Source: Bacteroidales bacterium
Lineage (GTDB): Bacteria > Bacteroidota > Bacteroidia > Bacteroidales > UBA12170
NCBI GenBank assembly: GCA_016744655.1
Contig: JADGDY010000001.1
Location: 850 to 64,849 of the forward strand
Direction of reading: 5' to 3'
Length of the DNA stretch: 64,000 nucleotides
This document shows, one piece after another, positions 17,354-26,383 of the stretch (position 1 is its first letter; every line of letters begins with the position of its first letter). A model generated the notes under the pieces. That model did no database searches and was not told the DNA's origin. It saw only the letters and a list, made by a program, of their open reading frames with translations. A program made the position numbers and the translations under genes.

Positions 17354-18217
17354 CTAAAAATGATATTTATTTTTAAATTCAATTTGCTTTATGCTATCAA
17401 ATACTTTTATGGTATCGTTTAATGTGCCGTAATATTGATAACCAAAATGACTTGAAGACCAGACGTCATACATTTCAAAAGCGCCTGCATCTATTTTCTT
17501 CTGGAAATATGCTTTATCAATAAATGGAAGAATTAAATCCCATGATTTTTGGAAATTCTTTTTGCTTTTTAAATTATGCCATAAGATAAATAGAACATTA
17601 TTGTAAATAGCTATTCCATTATCAAAATCATTTAATAATACTCCCTTGTTTTCATAGCTCAGATCGCATAAATCCAATAGATTACTATAGTCAACTTCTG
17701 AAATCATTTCATACAAATAATTCAATTGAAGGCTATCTTCTGCGATAGATAGTAAACCTCTAATAGCTTGGTCTGTATGTAAGATGGCTTTTACTTTTTC
17801 TTGAATCAGAATACTTTCCATATTGTTTTTTATCCAAATAGGATAGTGCCTTTGCGATGCTTGAGCAGTCCATTCAAACATATTGTTTTGGCTTAATTCA
17901 GCGCTTAGAGATGCCAAACTATTTCTTTCTAAATTATTTATATTCCAGCCATAGTTTATCATTAAATATGTCATTCTATCTCTATAAAAATCCACATCCC
18001 CATTAGCGAGGATATCATCCAGAATGAGTACCATATCTTGGGGAATAAAATGATCTTCATATTTAACTAATAATGACTTTGCTTTTTCAAAATCTGATTC
18101 CCATACAGGATAGATACTATCGGATAAAACGATACTTCCCATATTTTGAGCTTTATTTTCCTCAGTAAAAACGAAGAAAAATAATAGGGCAATCAATAAA
18201 AAACTATTACTTCTCAT
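17354..18217 (-). CDS. Exported protein of unknown function, partner of the erythromycin-esterase-like gene
   Basis: The 287-residue protein starts with a signal peptide (MRSNSFLLIALLFFFVFTEENKAQ). The remainder is mostly alpha-helical and acidic, with many leucine/isoleucine heptad-like positions and no catalytic motif that I recognise. Its start lies 11 bases inside the end of the upstream erythromycin-esterase-like gene, so the two are almost certainly cotranslated. A helical binding or chaperone-like partner is possible but unsupported. A strong hairpin follows the gene. Confidence 0.65.
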   Translation of the reverse strand: MRSNSFLLIALLFFFVFTEENKAQNMGSIVLSDSIYPVWESDFEKAKSLLVKYEDHFIPQDMVLILDDILANGDVDFYRDRMTYLMINYGWNINNLERNSLASLSAELSQNNMFEWTAQASQRHYPIWIKNNMESILIQEKVKAILHTDQAIRGLLSIAEDSLQLNYLYEMISEVDYSNLLDLCDLSYENKGVLLNDFDNGIAIYNNVLFILWHNLKSKKNFQKSWDLILPFIDKAYFQKKIDAGAFEMYDVWSSSHFGYQYYGTLNDTIKVFDSIKQIEFKNKYHF

Positions 18218-19400
18218 ATTGCAAATATTTTAGTTTTGTTGCGGTAATATTTTTAATCTGAATGATGCCATCATATCTTTTAGCAGGAATGATTTTATGC
18301 CTTTGAAAAGCCCATGAAACCGACTGTATTTCTTTAAACATCCATGAGTTTTCTGGTTTTTCTGTTTGCTGAGAAAAGTCGGTAAAAACAATCTCATGCC
18401 CTGCTGTGTTTAATATGGCTCCAAGAGAGTTTTTCTTTTGTTTCACAAGTTCCACAGGACCACTATCTCTAACACCAGTTTTACCTTGATAAGCATACAA
18501 ACCTAAAACATATGTTTTACTGCGCAGTGAATCATGGATATATTCTCCCATCACTTCATGGTCTAGATTAAATTTACTTATATGCCAGTTATGGGCCAGA
18601 AAGATGATTTTTTCATCTGGGTAAAAGCGTGTAATAATATCATTCATATTTCTGCCCATAATGGAATCCCTATTATGGGGATTATTAACTGCCATTTTGT
18701 ACAACCAGTTCCTTCTATGAAGAATGGCTTGATAGACTTCTTGATCTCGTTTTGAGTTTAATGGAAATATTATGGAATCGTTCAAAATATCATCCCAAGC
18801 TTTAAATTCCAGTCCTTTTCCCTTATTAAAACTCATTATCAAAGCAGAATCAAGACTAAGAATTGAATCGGGAACCAATGGAAAGTGTTTTTTTACAAGT
18901 TGCTGAAAACGATTGGGGAATTCCAAATCTATATCGAAACCATTGTATTGAATGTCTGAGTTTTTAAAAAAGTTTAGAAATAATCGGGCTCCTTCTGGCA
19001 TAATCATGTCAGACCTATAGGGAAAACAATAATTATACAAACTATCTAAACTCACTTCATTTCTCATATTATTGGCTTCCATACAAACTAGTTTATAGCC
19101 TTCTATGGCAACAACTTTGTATCCCAACTCTTGATATAAATATTGAACCAACCTATTTCTCAAAAGAAAATATTCATTCACCTCGTGACTGCTTTCTCCA
19201 ATAAAAACATAGGGTTTACCTTCTAATAATGCCTTTAAAAATTGCAAGTCTGAATAATCTTGAGATTTTAAACTTAAAATTGGCGTAGTAAATTGATGAA
19301 TGTTCTCAGTCCAAACCTTGTCAACTTTAGGATTATTGTTTTGAGAATAAGAAATACTTGAGAGGAGGATTAATAAGAATAATACTATCTTTTTGTTCAT
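18207..19400 (-). CDS. Erythromycin-esterase-like (EreA/ChaN-like fold) exported protein
   Basis: The 397-residue protein carries a signal peptide (LFLLILLSSISYSQ). The domain opens with YVFIGESSHEVNEYFLLRN near residue 68, the family's metal/active-site-like block in which the H and E residues of SSHE..E are conserved. LGYKVVAIEG and a later FLAHNWHISK segment supply further histidines expected of the Ere family. The family includes macrolide esterases but most members are of unknown activity, so resistance should not be assumed. It heads a two-gene minus-strand unit and overlaps its downstream partner by 11 bases. A copy of the window's interspersed repeat lies immediately upstream. Confidence 0.8.
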   Translation of the reverse strand: MNKKIVLFLLILLSSISYSQNNNPKVDKVWTENIHQFTTPILSLKSQDYSDLQFLKALLEGKPYVFIGESSHEVNEYFLLRNRLVQYLYQELGYKVVAIEGYKLVCMEANNMRNEVSLDSLYNYCFPYRSDMIMPEGARLFLNFFKNSDIQYNGFDIDLEFPNRFQQLVKKHFPLVPDSILSLDSALIMSFNKGKGLEFKAWDDILNDSIIFPLNSKRDQEVYQAILHRRNWLYKMAVNNPHNRDSIMGRNMNDIITRFYPDEKIIFLAHNWHISKFNLDHEVMGEYIHDSLRSKTYVLGLYAYQGKTGVRDSGPVELVKQKKNSLGAILNTAGHEIVFTDFSQQTEKPENSWMFKEIQSVSWAFQRHKIIPAKRYDGIIQIKNITATKLKYLQYEK

Positions 19401-19478
19401 ATATCAATATTTACGAGCTATATAAACGCTAGAAAGTGTTAGATTATTATATAGTTTATTTGAACGGAAATTAGTGCT

Positions 19479-19627
19479 TGCAAGAAAACTCCAGATTCTC
19501 CCTGTGTCTCTGGGGAGAAAGCTTCGAGAACAAGGCTTGTTTTTTGAATATCAAGGAGTTGACTTTCGTCGATGACTGTTTTCAGAAAAAGCATAACGCT
19601 GTTATCGGAGTTTTCTAGCAGAGACTA
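19479..19627 (+). repeat. Interspersed MITE-like repeat, copy 1
   Basis: The body (19500-19627) is strongly similar to 46907-47035 and partly to 50577-50650. Shared words include AAAGCTTCGAGAACAAGGCTT, CAAGGAGTTGACTTT and AGAAAAAGCATAACGCT. This copy is bounded by inverted ends: TGCAAGAAAACTCC at 19479-19492 faces GGAGTTTTCTAGCA at 19607-19620 with 13 of 14 bases paired. An inner ATAAC-GCT-GTTAT stem lies at 19594-19605. It sits between the SSS symporter end and the erythromycin-esterase-like start. Confidence 0.75.
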
Positions 19628-19628
19628 C

Positions 19629-21272
19629 TTACCAAAACAAAACATAAAGCACCACCAACATAATACAAATAGCATAAGCAGCAATATTGAATACACTGTC
19701 GGTATGGAATATCTTAGAAGTAAACTTGATGGCTTTAGGATCATCATCGTTCGGGTTAGTAGTTAAACTCACACCAACAATAATTACCATAGTTAATAGG
19801 AAGGTATAGAACATTTGGTCCATCCAAGGTAATTCTAAGGATGGAGTTTTTAGCATCAAAGCAATTGGAATTGAAACTAGAATACCTACGATAGCACCTT
19901 TATTATTAGTCTTTTTATAGAATAGGCCCAATAAGAAAACAGCTAATACACCAGGACTTACCAATCCGGTATACTCTTGAATATATTGAAAGGCTTGGTC
20001 AATGTTTCCTAAAGCAGGAGCCACAAAAATGGCAATAACTAAGGCAATAGCACCACTAATTCTACCCACTTGTACATCTCTATCTTTACCATCTTTTTTA
20101 GCCATATATGGACGGTAAATATCCATTGTGAAAATGGTGGAAGTAGAATTGACCATAGAAGCCAAAGAGGAAACGATGGCAGCAGCTAATGCAGCAACAA
20201 CTAATCCTTTAAGTCCAGCTGGAACAAAACTACCAATTAACCAAGGATAGGCTTTATCGTAATTGACACCTCCACCAGATTTAGAAAATGCATCCTGAAC
20301 ACCATCCACTAAAGCTGTTCCTTCAGGTTGATAAAACATCACATAAGCAATGATACCAGGAATAACAACAATTAAAGGAATGATCATCTTTAAAAATGCA
20401 GCAAAAATAATTCCTCTTTGAGATTCTTTTAAACTTTTAGCAGCCAATGTTCTTTGGATGATATATTGATTGAAACCCCAATAATATAAGTTAGCCACCC
20501 AAAGTCCACCCACCAAAACACCAATGCCGGGGAGGTTCATAAATTCTGGATTTTCCTTTTTCAGAATCATGTGGAATTTATCACCTGCGGTATCGTAAAT
20601 ATGATTTAAACCATTGATGATTCCACCTTCGGGAGTTACATAATCCAATGCGATTAGGGATGTAATCAATCCTCCAACCACAAGCAAAGTAACTTGAATT
20701 ACATCGGTCCAAGCTACAGCAGCCAAACCACCATAGAGCGAATATGCCGCAGCAAAAAGAGCCAAGCCAATGATGGCCGGCATAATCATAGTTCCGTCTC
20801 CAGAACCCATTATGGTATCAATGGCTTTTCCACCTAGAAATAGCACAGAGGTAAGGTTCACAAAGATGAATAATGCAATCCAGAAAATCGCTAAAATGGT
20901 TTTTAGCTGAGTAGAATATCTTTTTTCGATAAATTCTGGAATGGTATATAATCCTTTTTCAATAAAAATCGGAAGGAAGTATTTACCAACAATAATGAGG
21001 GTTAACGCTGCCATCCACTCATAGGAAGCAATGGCCAATCCAACTGCCATACCTGAACCCGACATACCAATCATCTGCTCCGCTGAAATATTAGCAGCAA
21101 TTAGAGAAGCACCAATAGCCCACCATGGTAATGATTTGCTAGCTAAAAAATAATCTTCAGCAGTTTTTTTAACGCCTTTTTCACCTCTGGAAACCCAAAT
21201 TCCAACTCCTAAAATAAGGATGGCATAAAGGGCAAAAATGGAATAATCTAAAAATGTAAAATTAGGGTTCAT
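19629..21272 (-). CDS. SSS-family sodium:solute symporter (SGLT-like)
   Basis: The 547-residue protein is a polytopic membrane protein of about 14 helices. It starts with FLDYSIFALYAILILGVGI and has the family signature region TAEDYFLASKSLPWW near residue 37, ANISAEQMIGMSGSG, YSLYGGLAAVAWTDVIQ, and the NQYIIQRTLAAKS block near residue 267. These are features of sodium/glucose-type SSS carriers in Bacteroidota, which import sugars, often monosaccharides, with Na+. The gene is monocistronic, with a TATATTTG -7-like box at 21481-21474. The substrate is not determined; a role in glucose or galactose uptake fits the beta-glucan lifestyle but is inference. Confidence 0.92.
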   Translation of the reverse strand: MNPNFTFLDYSIFALYAILILGVGIWVSRGEKGVKKTAEDYFLASKSLPWWAIGASLIAANISAEQMIGMSGSGMAVGLAIASYEWMAALTLIIVGKYFLPIFIEKGLYTIPEFIEKRYSTQLKTILAIFWIALFIFVNLTSVLFLGGKAIDTIMGSGDGTMIMPAIIGLALFAAAYSLYGGLAAVAWTDVIQVTLLVVGGLITSLIALDYVTPEGGIINGLNHIYDTAGDKFHMILKKENPEFMNLPGIGVLVGGLWVANLYYWGFNQYIIQRTLAAKSLKESQRGIIFAAFLKMIIPLIVVIPGIIAYVMFYQPEGTALVDGVQDAFSKSGGGVNYDKAYPWLIGSFVPAGLKGLVVAALAAAIVSSLASMVNSTSTIFTMDIYRPYMAKKDGKDRDVQVGRISGAIALVIAIFVAPALGNIDQAFQYIQEYTGLVSPGVLAVFLLGLFYKKTNNKGAIVGILVSIPIALMLKTPSLELPWMDQMFYTFLLTMVIIVGVSLTTNPNDDDPKAIKFTSKIFHTDSVFNIAAYAICIMLVVLYVLFW

Positions 21273-21674
21273 AGGGTTTTAGTCTTTTAAAATATGTTTG
21301 TCAAATAGCGATTCCCAATTCTTTTCTAATCCTGAAAATGAGTATTTTCATCAATAAAAAATACAATTTGATGAAATCAAGTGATTTAGTTGTTGTAGTA
21401 TATGAACCTGATAATCTTTACCTTTAATGGATGTGGAAATCCAAACTCAAGATTTAGATCATCAAGATTTGCACAAATATAGAAAATAAAGAGTGTTTAT
21501 TGTAAATAGAATGGATAATAATAAAGTCGATATGAATGTGGGTTTCCGTTTAAGAATTACCTATTAAAATAAGATAGATTAGCTTTATTATGATCAGAGT
21601 TTTACCTATTTCCGTTAAGTACATCAAACGAGATATTGATTTTAATAAATTTGCATCAAATAAAAGCAAAGAAA
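21273..21674. other. Divergent promoter region between the SSS symporter and threonine dehydrogenase
   Basis: The region holds minus-strand TATATTTG at 21481-21474 for the symporter and plus-strand TAAATTTG at 21646-21653 for the dehydrogenase. No coding frame or stable hairpin was found otherwise. Confidence 0.4.
21646..21653 (+). promoter_or_regulatory. Candidate -7 box of the threonine dehydrogenase gene
   Basis: TAAATTTG matches TAnnTTTG exactly and ends 21 bases before the ATG at 21675. It lies inside the longer possible frame that begins at 21636, which argues against that upstream start. No clear -33 TTG was found. Confidence 0.4.
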
Positions 21675-22625
21675 ATGGAAAATATATTGGTTATTGGAGC
21701 TGCCGGACAGATTGGTTCTGAGCTCGTTATTGCGTTGAGAAAGAAGTACGGTAGCGAAAATGTATTTGCTACAGATATCAAACAACCGCCAGCAGATGTT
21801 TTAGAGGGTGGACCTTTTCAGATTTTGGATGTAATGGATAACAATAGATTGATCCATTTTGTCATTCGTCATAAGATTACGCAGATTTATCATTTGGCTG
21901 CAGTTCTTTCTGGAAATGCAGAAAAGATTCCTTTGCAAGCATGGGATATCAATATGCAATCTTTAATGAATATCTTGGATTTAGCAAAAGAAGTAACTGA
22001 TGTGAAGCGTATATTTTGGCCAAGTTCTATTGCCATTTTTGGTCCTTCTACACCTCGTCAAGACACTCCGCAATATACTATTACAGAGCCAAATACTGTT
22101 TATGGTATCAGTAAGTTGGCTGGAGAAAGATGGGTAGAGTATTATCACCAACGTTATGGTTTAGATATCAGAAGTATTCGTTATCCAGGTTTGATTTCTT
22201 ATAAGACTGAAGCCGGAGGAGGAACAACAGATTATGCTGTGGAGATTTTCTACGATGCTATTAGAGAAGGAAAATATGAGTCATTCTTGTCTGAAGATAC
22301 CAGTCTTCCGATGATGTTTATGGATGATGCCATTCAAGCTACTATTGACTTGATGGATGCCGAATTAGAAGACTTATCTATTCATTCAAGTTATAATGTG
22401 GCAGGAATGAGTTTTAATCCTAAGCAATTGGCTGAGGAAATAAAAGAACATATCCCAGAATTTGAAATCACTTATAAGCCTGATTTCCGTCAAGCTATTG
22501 CAGATAGCTGGCCAGCTTGTATAGATGATAGCGTAGCTAAAAAAGACTGGGGATTAAATTATAAATACGACATTAAGTGTTTAACAAAGACTATGTTGGA
22601 TGGAATAAAAGAGAAGTTGTCTTAG
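21675..22625 (+). CDS. L-threonine 3-dehydrogenase, short-chain (SDR/epimerase-like) type
   Basis: The 316-residue protein is an extended SDR with the NAD-binding VIGAAGQIGSELV at the N-terminus and the active-site pair FWPSSIAIFGP / TVYGISKLAGERW giving the S...YxxxK triad. The LAAVLSGNAEKIPLQAWDIN and GGTTDYAVEIFYDA segments are the hallmarks of the SDR-type threonine dehydrogenases (as in Flavobacterium and Cytophaga) and separate it from UDP-glucose 4-epimerase. It oxidises L-threonine to 2-amino-3-ketobutyrate with NAD+. The glycine acetyltransferase that usually follows is not adjacent. I choose the ATG at 21675 because the SDR fold starts there and a -7 box overlaps the upstream extension from 21636. 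Confidence 0.9.
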   Translation: MENILVIGAAGQIGSELVIALRKKYGSENVFATDIKQPPADVLEGGPFQILDVMDNNRLIHFVIRHKITQIYHLAAVLSGNAEKIPLQAWDINMQSLMNILDLAKEVTDVKRIFWPSSIAIFGPSTPRQDTPQYTITEPNTVYGISKLAGERWVEYYHQRYGLDIRSIRYPGLISYKTEAGGGTTDYAVEIFYDAIREGKYESFLSEDTSLPMMFMDDAIQATIDLMDAELEDLSIHSSYNVAGMSFNPKQLAEEIKEHIPEFEITYKPDFRQAIADSWPACIDDSVAKKDWGLNYKYDIKCLTKTMLDGIKEKLS

Positions 22626-22654
22626 AGCTTTTCTACCCTAGATATTGAAAATAT

Positions 22655-22687
22655 AAAGCCTGAGAAGCATTTGTTTCTTAGGCTTTT
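22655..22687 (+). terminator. Rho-independent terminator after threonine dehydrogenase
   Basis: AAAGCCTGAGAA and TTTCTTAGGCTTT form a 12-bp stem (one G-T pair) with a 7-base loop, followed by TTTTTGTTT. It lies 30 bases after the stop codon and is also placed to serve the convergent GATase gene. Confidence 0.8.
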
Positions 22688-22696
22688 TGTTTAGGA

Positions 22697-23404
22697 CTAA
22701 CGTCTAATATATTCTTGTTTTAGAAAGAAATTAAAGAATACAGATTTGGAATCAAAAGTAGGTTCTCCCCTTAATATTTCATCCACATCTACACCTAGAT
22801 TTACAAGATTCATCCTGTCTTTTCTAAAAAAAGCATTGCCTTTTTCTAAATCAAATTCAGGGTGAAATTGAGTACCCAATACGCAAGATTCGTAATTGAT
22901 GTAAGCCTGAATATGAGTATGACCATTGGTAGCTAACAACTCAGACCAAATGGGTAACTCTACCACCTCATCAAAATGATGCTGCCAAACATCCTCTTCT
23001 CCTTTAACTTCTAATAAACCTACCGCAGAATCGAGGAAATATACTTTTTCCCAACCCACCTCAAAGCCTTTTGATGCTGGGCGAACTGCATGTTGACCTA
23101 CCAATGCTAAGGCAATTAATTGATGTCCGTAGCAAATCCCCATTTGCCATATTTTTAGCTGCGATGCTTTTTGGATAAGTGCTACAGCTTTTTCAGTAAA
23201 TGGCGAAACTTCATTTATTGAGAGTGTAGAACCGGTATGTATAATATGAGTAAAATTCATTTCTTCCCAATCCTTAGGAAATGATTCTTCAGTTTCAATA
23301 TGAAAAACATGCGTTTCCATATCGCTTGAAATACAGCTTTCTATTAAAGGAGATTCAAATTGGTCAATGGAATAATCGAGTATTAAAATCTTATGACTTT
23401 TCAT
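22697..23404 (-). CDS. Class I glutamine amidotransferase-like protein (GMP synthase GATase type)
   Basis: The 235-residue protein has the class I GATase fold. The nucleophile elbow is MGICYGHQLIALAL with the cysteine near residue 114, and the catalytic histidine/glutamate are in TQFHPEFD near residue 190. No partner synthase domain is attached or adjacent, so it resembles stand-alone GATase-like proteins related to glutamine hydrolysis or gamma-glutamyl peptide cleavage. Its specific substrate cannot be read. It is transcribed on the minus strand downstream of the MFS gene with about 50 bases between, and may be in one operon with it. Confidence 0.83.
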   Translation of the reverse strand: MKSHKILILDYSIDQFESPLIESCISSDMETHVFHIETEESFPKDWEEMNFTHIIHTGSTLSINEVSPFTEKAVALIQKASQLKIWQMGICYGHQLIALALVGQHAVRPASKGFEVGWEKVYFLDSAVGLLEVKGEEDVWQHHFDEVVELPIWSELLATNGHTHIQAYINYESCVLGTQFHPEFDLEKGNAFFRKDRMNLVNLGVDVDEILRGEPTFDSKSVFFNFFLKQEYIRR

Positions 23405-23457
23405 TTTTTATTGAAGGGTTTTACTCTTTATTTCAGTACGAATTTTCATTTGCAAAA

Positions 23458-24819
23458 TTAGGGCTTTTTATTCAATGCCAAGTCAACACCAAACCCTTTT
23501 CTTTTATCTTCAACTTTTAATAAAATTGAAAATAGCAGTCCTAAAGCCCCTAAACCAGCAAACATCAACATAGTAGGCGTGTAATTTAGTATTTCTGGAC
23601 TTCCGGGATTCGTATAATCCAGAATAATACCTGAAAGAATTGGGAAAGCAAATAACCCAAGGTTTTGGATGGAGTACATTAAGCCATAAGCTGTTCCAAT
23701 CTGCTTCTCGTCAACTAACCTCACCATGGTTGGCCACATAGCAGCCGGAACTAAAGAGAAAGAAATACCCAATAATATCATAGGGATATGAGGAGCAAAA
23801 TCAGTAAATGCAAAGTTTATGTGGATGAGCACAAGAAGCGATGCTCCAAAAACCATAGCCGTAGCTGCTTTGCCATATCTATCTATCAAAAAGCCAAACA
23901 GAGGAGTAAAAATTAGGGTTCCAAGAGGTAATAATGAAGTAATCTCTCCACTTTCAATGTTAGACAATCCAAATTTATTTAAGAACAGGTCGGGGGCAAA
24001 AGCTAAGAAAGGGAATACCGCAGAATAAAAAGTCACACAAATGAGAGCGATATAAATAAAAGCGGGATTGATTAATATATTACCAATATCAGATAATTTA
24101 AATCCTTCTTTAGATTCTTGAGCTTTGGTTTCTTGAACTTCTTTATCGTATTTAATATCGAGAAGCATATAAACCATAAATGCTAATAATCCGGCCAACA
24201 CCAATACTGCAGCAAACCAAATTGCGGTGCTTAAATGTGCTCCTCCATCAGAAATTCGTGGTGATAACTGTAGTGCTGCAAATGTTCCCAAACGCCCAAA
24301 ACCTACCTTCAAACCAAATGCTAGAGCTAAATCCTTTCCCTTGAACCACTTAACCAGTATTTTGCTAATAACAACAATACTCGTTTCAGCGCCTAGGCCG
24401 TAGAAAAAACGCCCAACCAGCATCATTTTCAATTCAGGCGAGTAATTAGGCAGAATAGAAGAAAACAAACCATGAGCAAATCCACCTTCTCTAAAGTAGT
24501 CTGATGCTCCATAGGCAGTAAGCATAGCTCCAAATGCCATAAAAAAGATAAAGAGGAATCCAGTTCTTCTAATTCCAAGCCTATCTAATATGACCCCTCC
24601 AATCACAGCCATTAATAAGAAAGTATTTGGGATAGAATAAAAAGAAACAAAAAGACCATAGTGGGTATTACTATAGCCAAACTCACTCATGAGTTGATCT
24701 TTTAAAGTGGAAAAAGCATCGTAAAAGTAGTAATTGGCAGAGAGAATAAATCCCACTAAAATTAAAATTCCCCAGCGCATACTTGGTGATTCACTAATCT
24801 TTCGTCTAATTTCCTCCAT
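23458..24819 (-). CDS. Major facilitator superfamily transporter
   Basis: The 453-residue protein has about 12 predicted helices. The cytoplasmic loop 2-3 motif is visible as GGVILDRLGIRRTG, and the second-half equivalent is GFLIDRYGKAA. The closest general impression is an organic-anion/nitrate-nitrite-porter-like MFS carrier, with substrate unknown. I start it at 24819 (MEEIRRKISES) because a -7-like TATTTTTG box on the minus strand at 24840-24833 lies within the longer frame starting at 24873. The gene precedes the GATase on the same strand and diverges from panD. Confidence 0.85.
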   Translation of the reverse strand: MEEIRRKISESPSMRWGILILVGFILSANYYFYDAFSTLKDQLMSEFGYSNTHYGLFVSFYSIPNTFLLMAVIGGVILDRLGIRRTGFLFIFFMAFGAMLTAYGASDYFREGGFAHGLFSSILPNYSPELKMMLVGRFFYGLGAETSIVVISKILVKWFKGKDLALAFGLKVGFGRLGTFAALQLSPRISDGGAHLSTAIWFAAVLVLAGLLAFMVYMLLDIKYDKEVQETKAQESKEGFKLSDIGNILINPAFIYIALICVTFYSAVFPFLAFAPDLFLNKFGLSNIESGEITSLLPLGTLIFTPLFGFLIDRYGKAATAMVFGASLLVLIHINFAFTDFAPHIPMILLGISFSLVPAAMWPTMVRLVDEKQIGTAYGLMYSIQNLGLFAFPILSGIILDYTNPGSPEILNYTPTMLMFAGLGALGLLFSILLKVEDKRKGFGVDLALNKKP

Positions 24820-24832
24820 TGATTTTTTTTTG

Positions 24833-24840
24833 CAAAAATA
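24833..24840 (-). promoter_or_regulatory. Candidate -7 box of the MFS transporter gene
   Basis: On the minus strand TATTTTTG matches TAnnTTTG. Transcription would begin about 7 bases downstream, leaving only a short leader before the ATG at 24819. No clear -33 TTG was found. Confidence 0.35.
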
Positions 24841-24960
24841 GACTTTTATAGAGTCTCTAAGGAGGCTGATCAAGAGATTATAGAGCCATTATTGAAACAT
24901 ATTTTTTGTTAAAAGCTTTGTGAATGCAGATTATCAGATAGATACAATTTTTCAATGGTG

Positions 24961-24990
24961 TTGAAATCATATAAATATTTTGTAATTTTG
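24961..24990 (+). promoter_or_regulatory. Promoter of panD (TTG - 19 bp - TAATTTTG)
   Basis: TTG at 24961-24963 and TAATTTTG at 24983-24990 are separated by 19 bases, matching the Bacteroidota TTG/TAnnTTTG promoter. The panD ATG at 24997 is only six bases beyond the -7 box, so the mRNA would be leaderless or nearly so. Confidence 0.6.
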
Positions 24991-24996
24991 CCAGCT

Positions 24997-25347
24997 ATGC
25001 GTATAGATGTTTTAAAATCGAAAATTCACAGTGTTGGCATTACTCAAGCCAACCTCAATTATATAGGTAGTATTACCATTGATGAAGATATGATGGATGC
25101 GGTAAACCTCATCGAAAATGAGAGAGTTCACATTTATAATATCACCAATGGAAATCGCTTGGATACCTATGTAATCAAAGGAGAAAGAGGAAGTGGTGTT
25201 ATTGGAATTAACGGAGCAGCAGCCCGTTTGGTGGCAGTTAACGATAAAATTATTATTGTTTCCTATGCCAGTATGGAGTTTGATGAGGCAAAAAAACATA
25301 AGCCTTTAATCATTTTCCCTGATGACAACAATAAAATCCCCCAATAG
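24997..25347 (+). CDS. panD: Aspartate 1-decarboxylase
   Basis: The 116-residue protein matches the small pyruvoyl-dependent aspartate decarboxylase that makes beta-alanine for pantothenate and coenzyme A. The N-terminal [16 protein letters not shown] includes the catalytic lysine region. NYIGSITID carries the Gly-Ser self-cleavage site that yields the pyruvoyl group (serine near residue 25). NGAAARLV is the conserved C-terminal substrate-contact block. I start it at 24997 because the fold begins there and a promoter overlaps the upstream extension from 24955. The gene overlaps the next one by 26 bases, so the two are translationally linked. Confidence 0.95.
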   Translation: MRIDVLKSKIHSVGITQANLNYIGSITIDEDMMDAVNLIENERVHIYNITNGNRLDTYVIKGERGSGVIGINGAAARLVAVNDKIIIVSYASMEFDEAKKHKPLIIFPDDNNKIPQ

Positions 25348-26383
25348 TTTGAAAGATAAACTGTTCTCAATATTCAAGTATCTCATGTTTTTAGTCTTGG
25401 GAATTGTATTATTGTACCTCGCATTTCGCAATATAAATCTGGATGATATCTGGGCAGAACTGAAAAAAGCAGACTATTCTTGGTTGGTATATTCTATGGT
25501 ATTAGCCCTTGCTAGTCATTTCTTTAGAGCCTTAAGGTGGAACCAGTTGATTAATTCGATTGGATACAAAACGAAAACAAATACCACCTTTTATGCTGTT
25601 ATGACAGGCTATTTGGCAAACTTAGCATTACCAAGAATGGGCGAAGTTTCTCGATGTGTGGTTTTAAGTAGAAAAGATAATATTCCCTTTAATACCTTAT
25701 TCGGTACTGTAATTACAGAACGAGTATTTGATATGATAGTCCTGCTACTTATTATAGTTGGCATTGTGTTATTTCAAATTAAACTTATTGGTGGATTCAT
25801 AAATGCAGTCATCATTAGCCCATTACTAGGAAGTTATGCCGGTGATTTAAATGCAATTCTCATTTTAACAGCCATTGTTGTTGCAACCATTATTATTGGT
25901 ATTGTGATATTCAGAAAACTACGACCCTTTTTTAAAACTACCATGCTTTATGGTAAGATTGAAGCTTTCCTCGATGGCATGTGGTCTGGTATGAAAAGTA
26001 TTGCCAAATTAGAGAATAAGATGATGTTTCTCTTTAACACTTTTATGATTTGGCTTTTATATCTAGGCATGATCATTCTTCCTTTTTATTCTTTCGAAGA
26101 AACCTCTCTGTTATCTATTGTTGATGGATTTACAGTATTGGCCATCGGAAGTTTGGGAATAGTAGCCCCCACACCTGGTGGAATTGGATCTTATCACTTT
26201 ATTGTTACCGAATTATTCACTCAACTATATGATATTCCTTCTTATGCAGCTGCTGCTTATGCCACTGCTAATCATGCTGCACAAACCCTTATTATTTTAT
26301 TGGCAGGCGGAGTAAGTTATATCATGTTACTTTTGAGTAAAAGAAAACCTCTCAATGACTTACCTGAGCAAAATAAGAAATAA
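25322..26383 (+). CDS. Flippase-like integral membrane protein (lysylphosphatidylglycerol synthase TM/UPF0104 family)
   Basis: The 353-residue protein has about eight hydrophobic helices. Family marks include [18 protein letters not shown], the [18 protein letters not shown] block, where the L-P-R-x-G-E core is the signature of this family, and [13 protein letters not shown] in the C-terminal half. Members are membrane proteins of the lysyl-PG synthetase N-terminal or AglD type, proposed to flip lipids or polyprenyl-linked sugars. It overlaps panD by 26 bases at its start and the adenylyltransferase by 29 bases at its end. The chain panD-flippase-RfaE2 is therefore one operon, although their functions appear unrelated. 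Confidence 0.87.
   Translation: MTTIKSPNSLKDKLFSIFKYLMFLVLGIVLLYLAFRNINLDDIWAELKKADYSWLVYSMVLALASHFFRALRWNQLINSIGYKTKTNTTFYAVMTGYLANLALPRMGEVSRCVVLSRKDNIPFNTLFGTVITERVFDMIVLLLIIVGIVLFQIKLIGGFINAVIISPLLGSYAGDLNAILILTAIVVATIIIGIVIFRKLRPFFKTTMLYGKIEAFLDGMWSGMKSIAKLENKMMFLFNTFMIWLLYLGMIILPFYSFEETSLLSIVDGFTVLAIGSLGIVAPTPGGIGSYHFIVTELFTQLYDIPSYAAAAYATANHAAQTLIILLAGGVSYIMLLLSKRKPLNDLPEQNKK

Noticed and set aside
18207-19400. Macrolide-resistance gene
   Set aside because: The Ere fold is clear, but the family is functionally broad and nothing in the context indicates antibiotic resistance.
21636-21674. Earlier start for threonine dehydrogenase
   Set aside because: A perfect -7 box overlaps this segment and the SDR nucleotide-binding fold begins at 21675.
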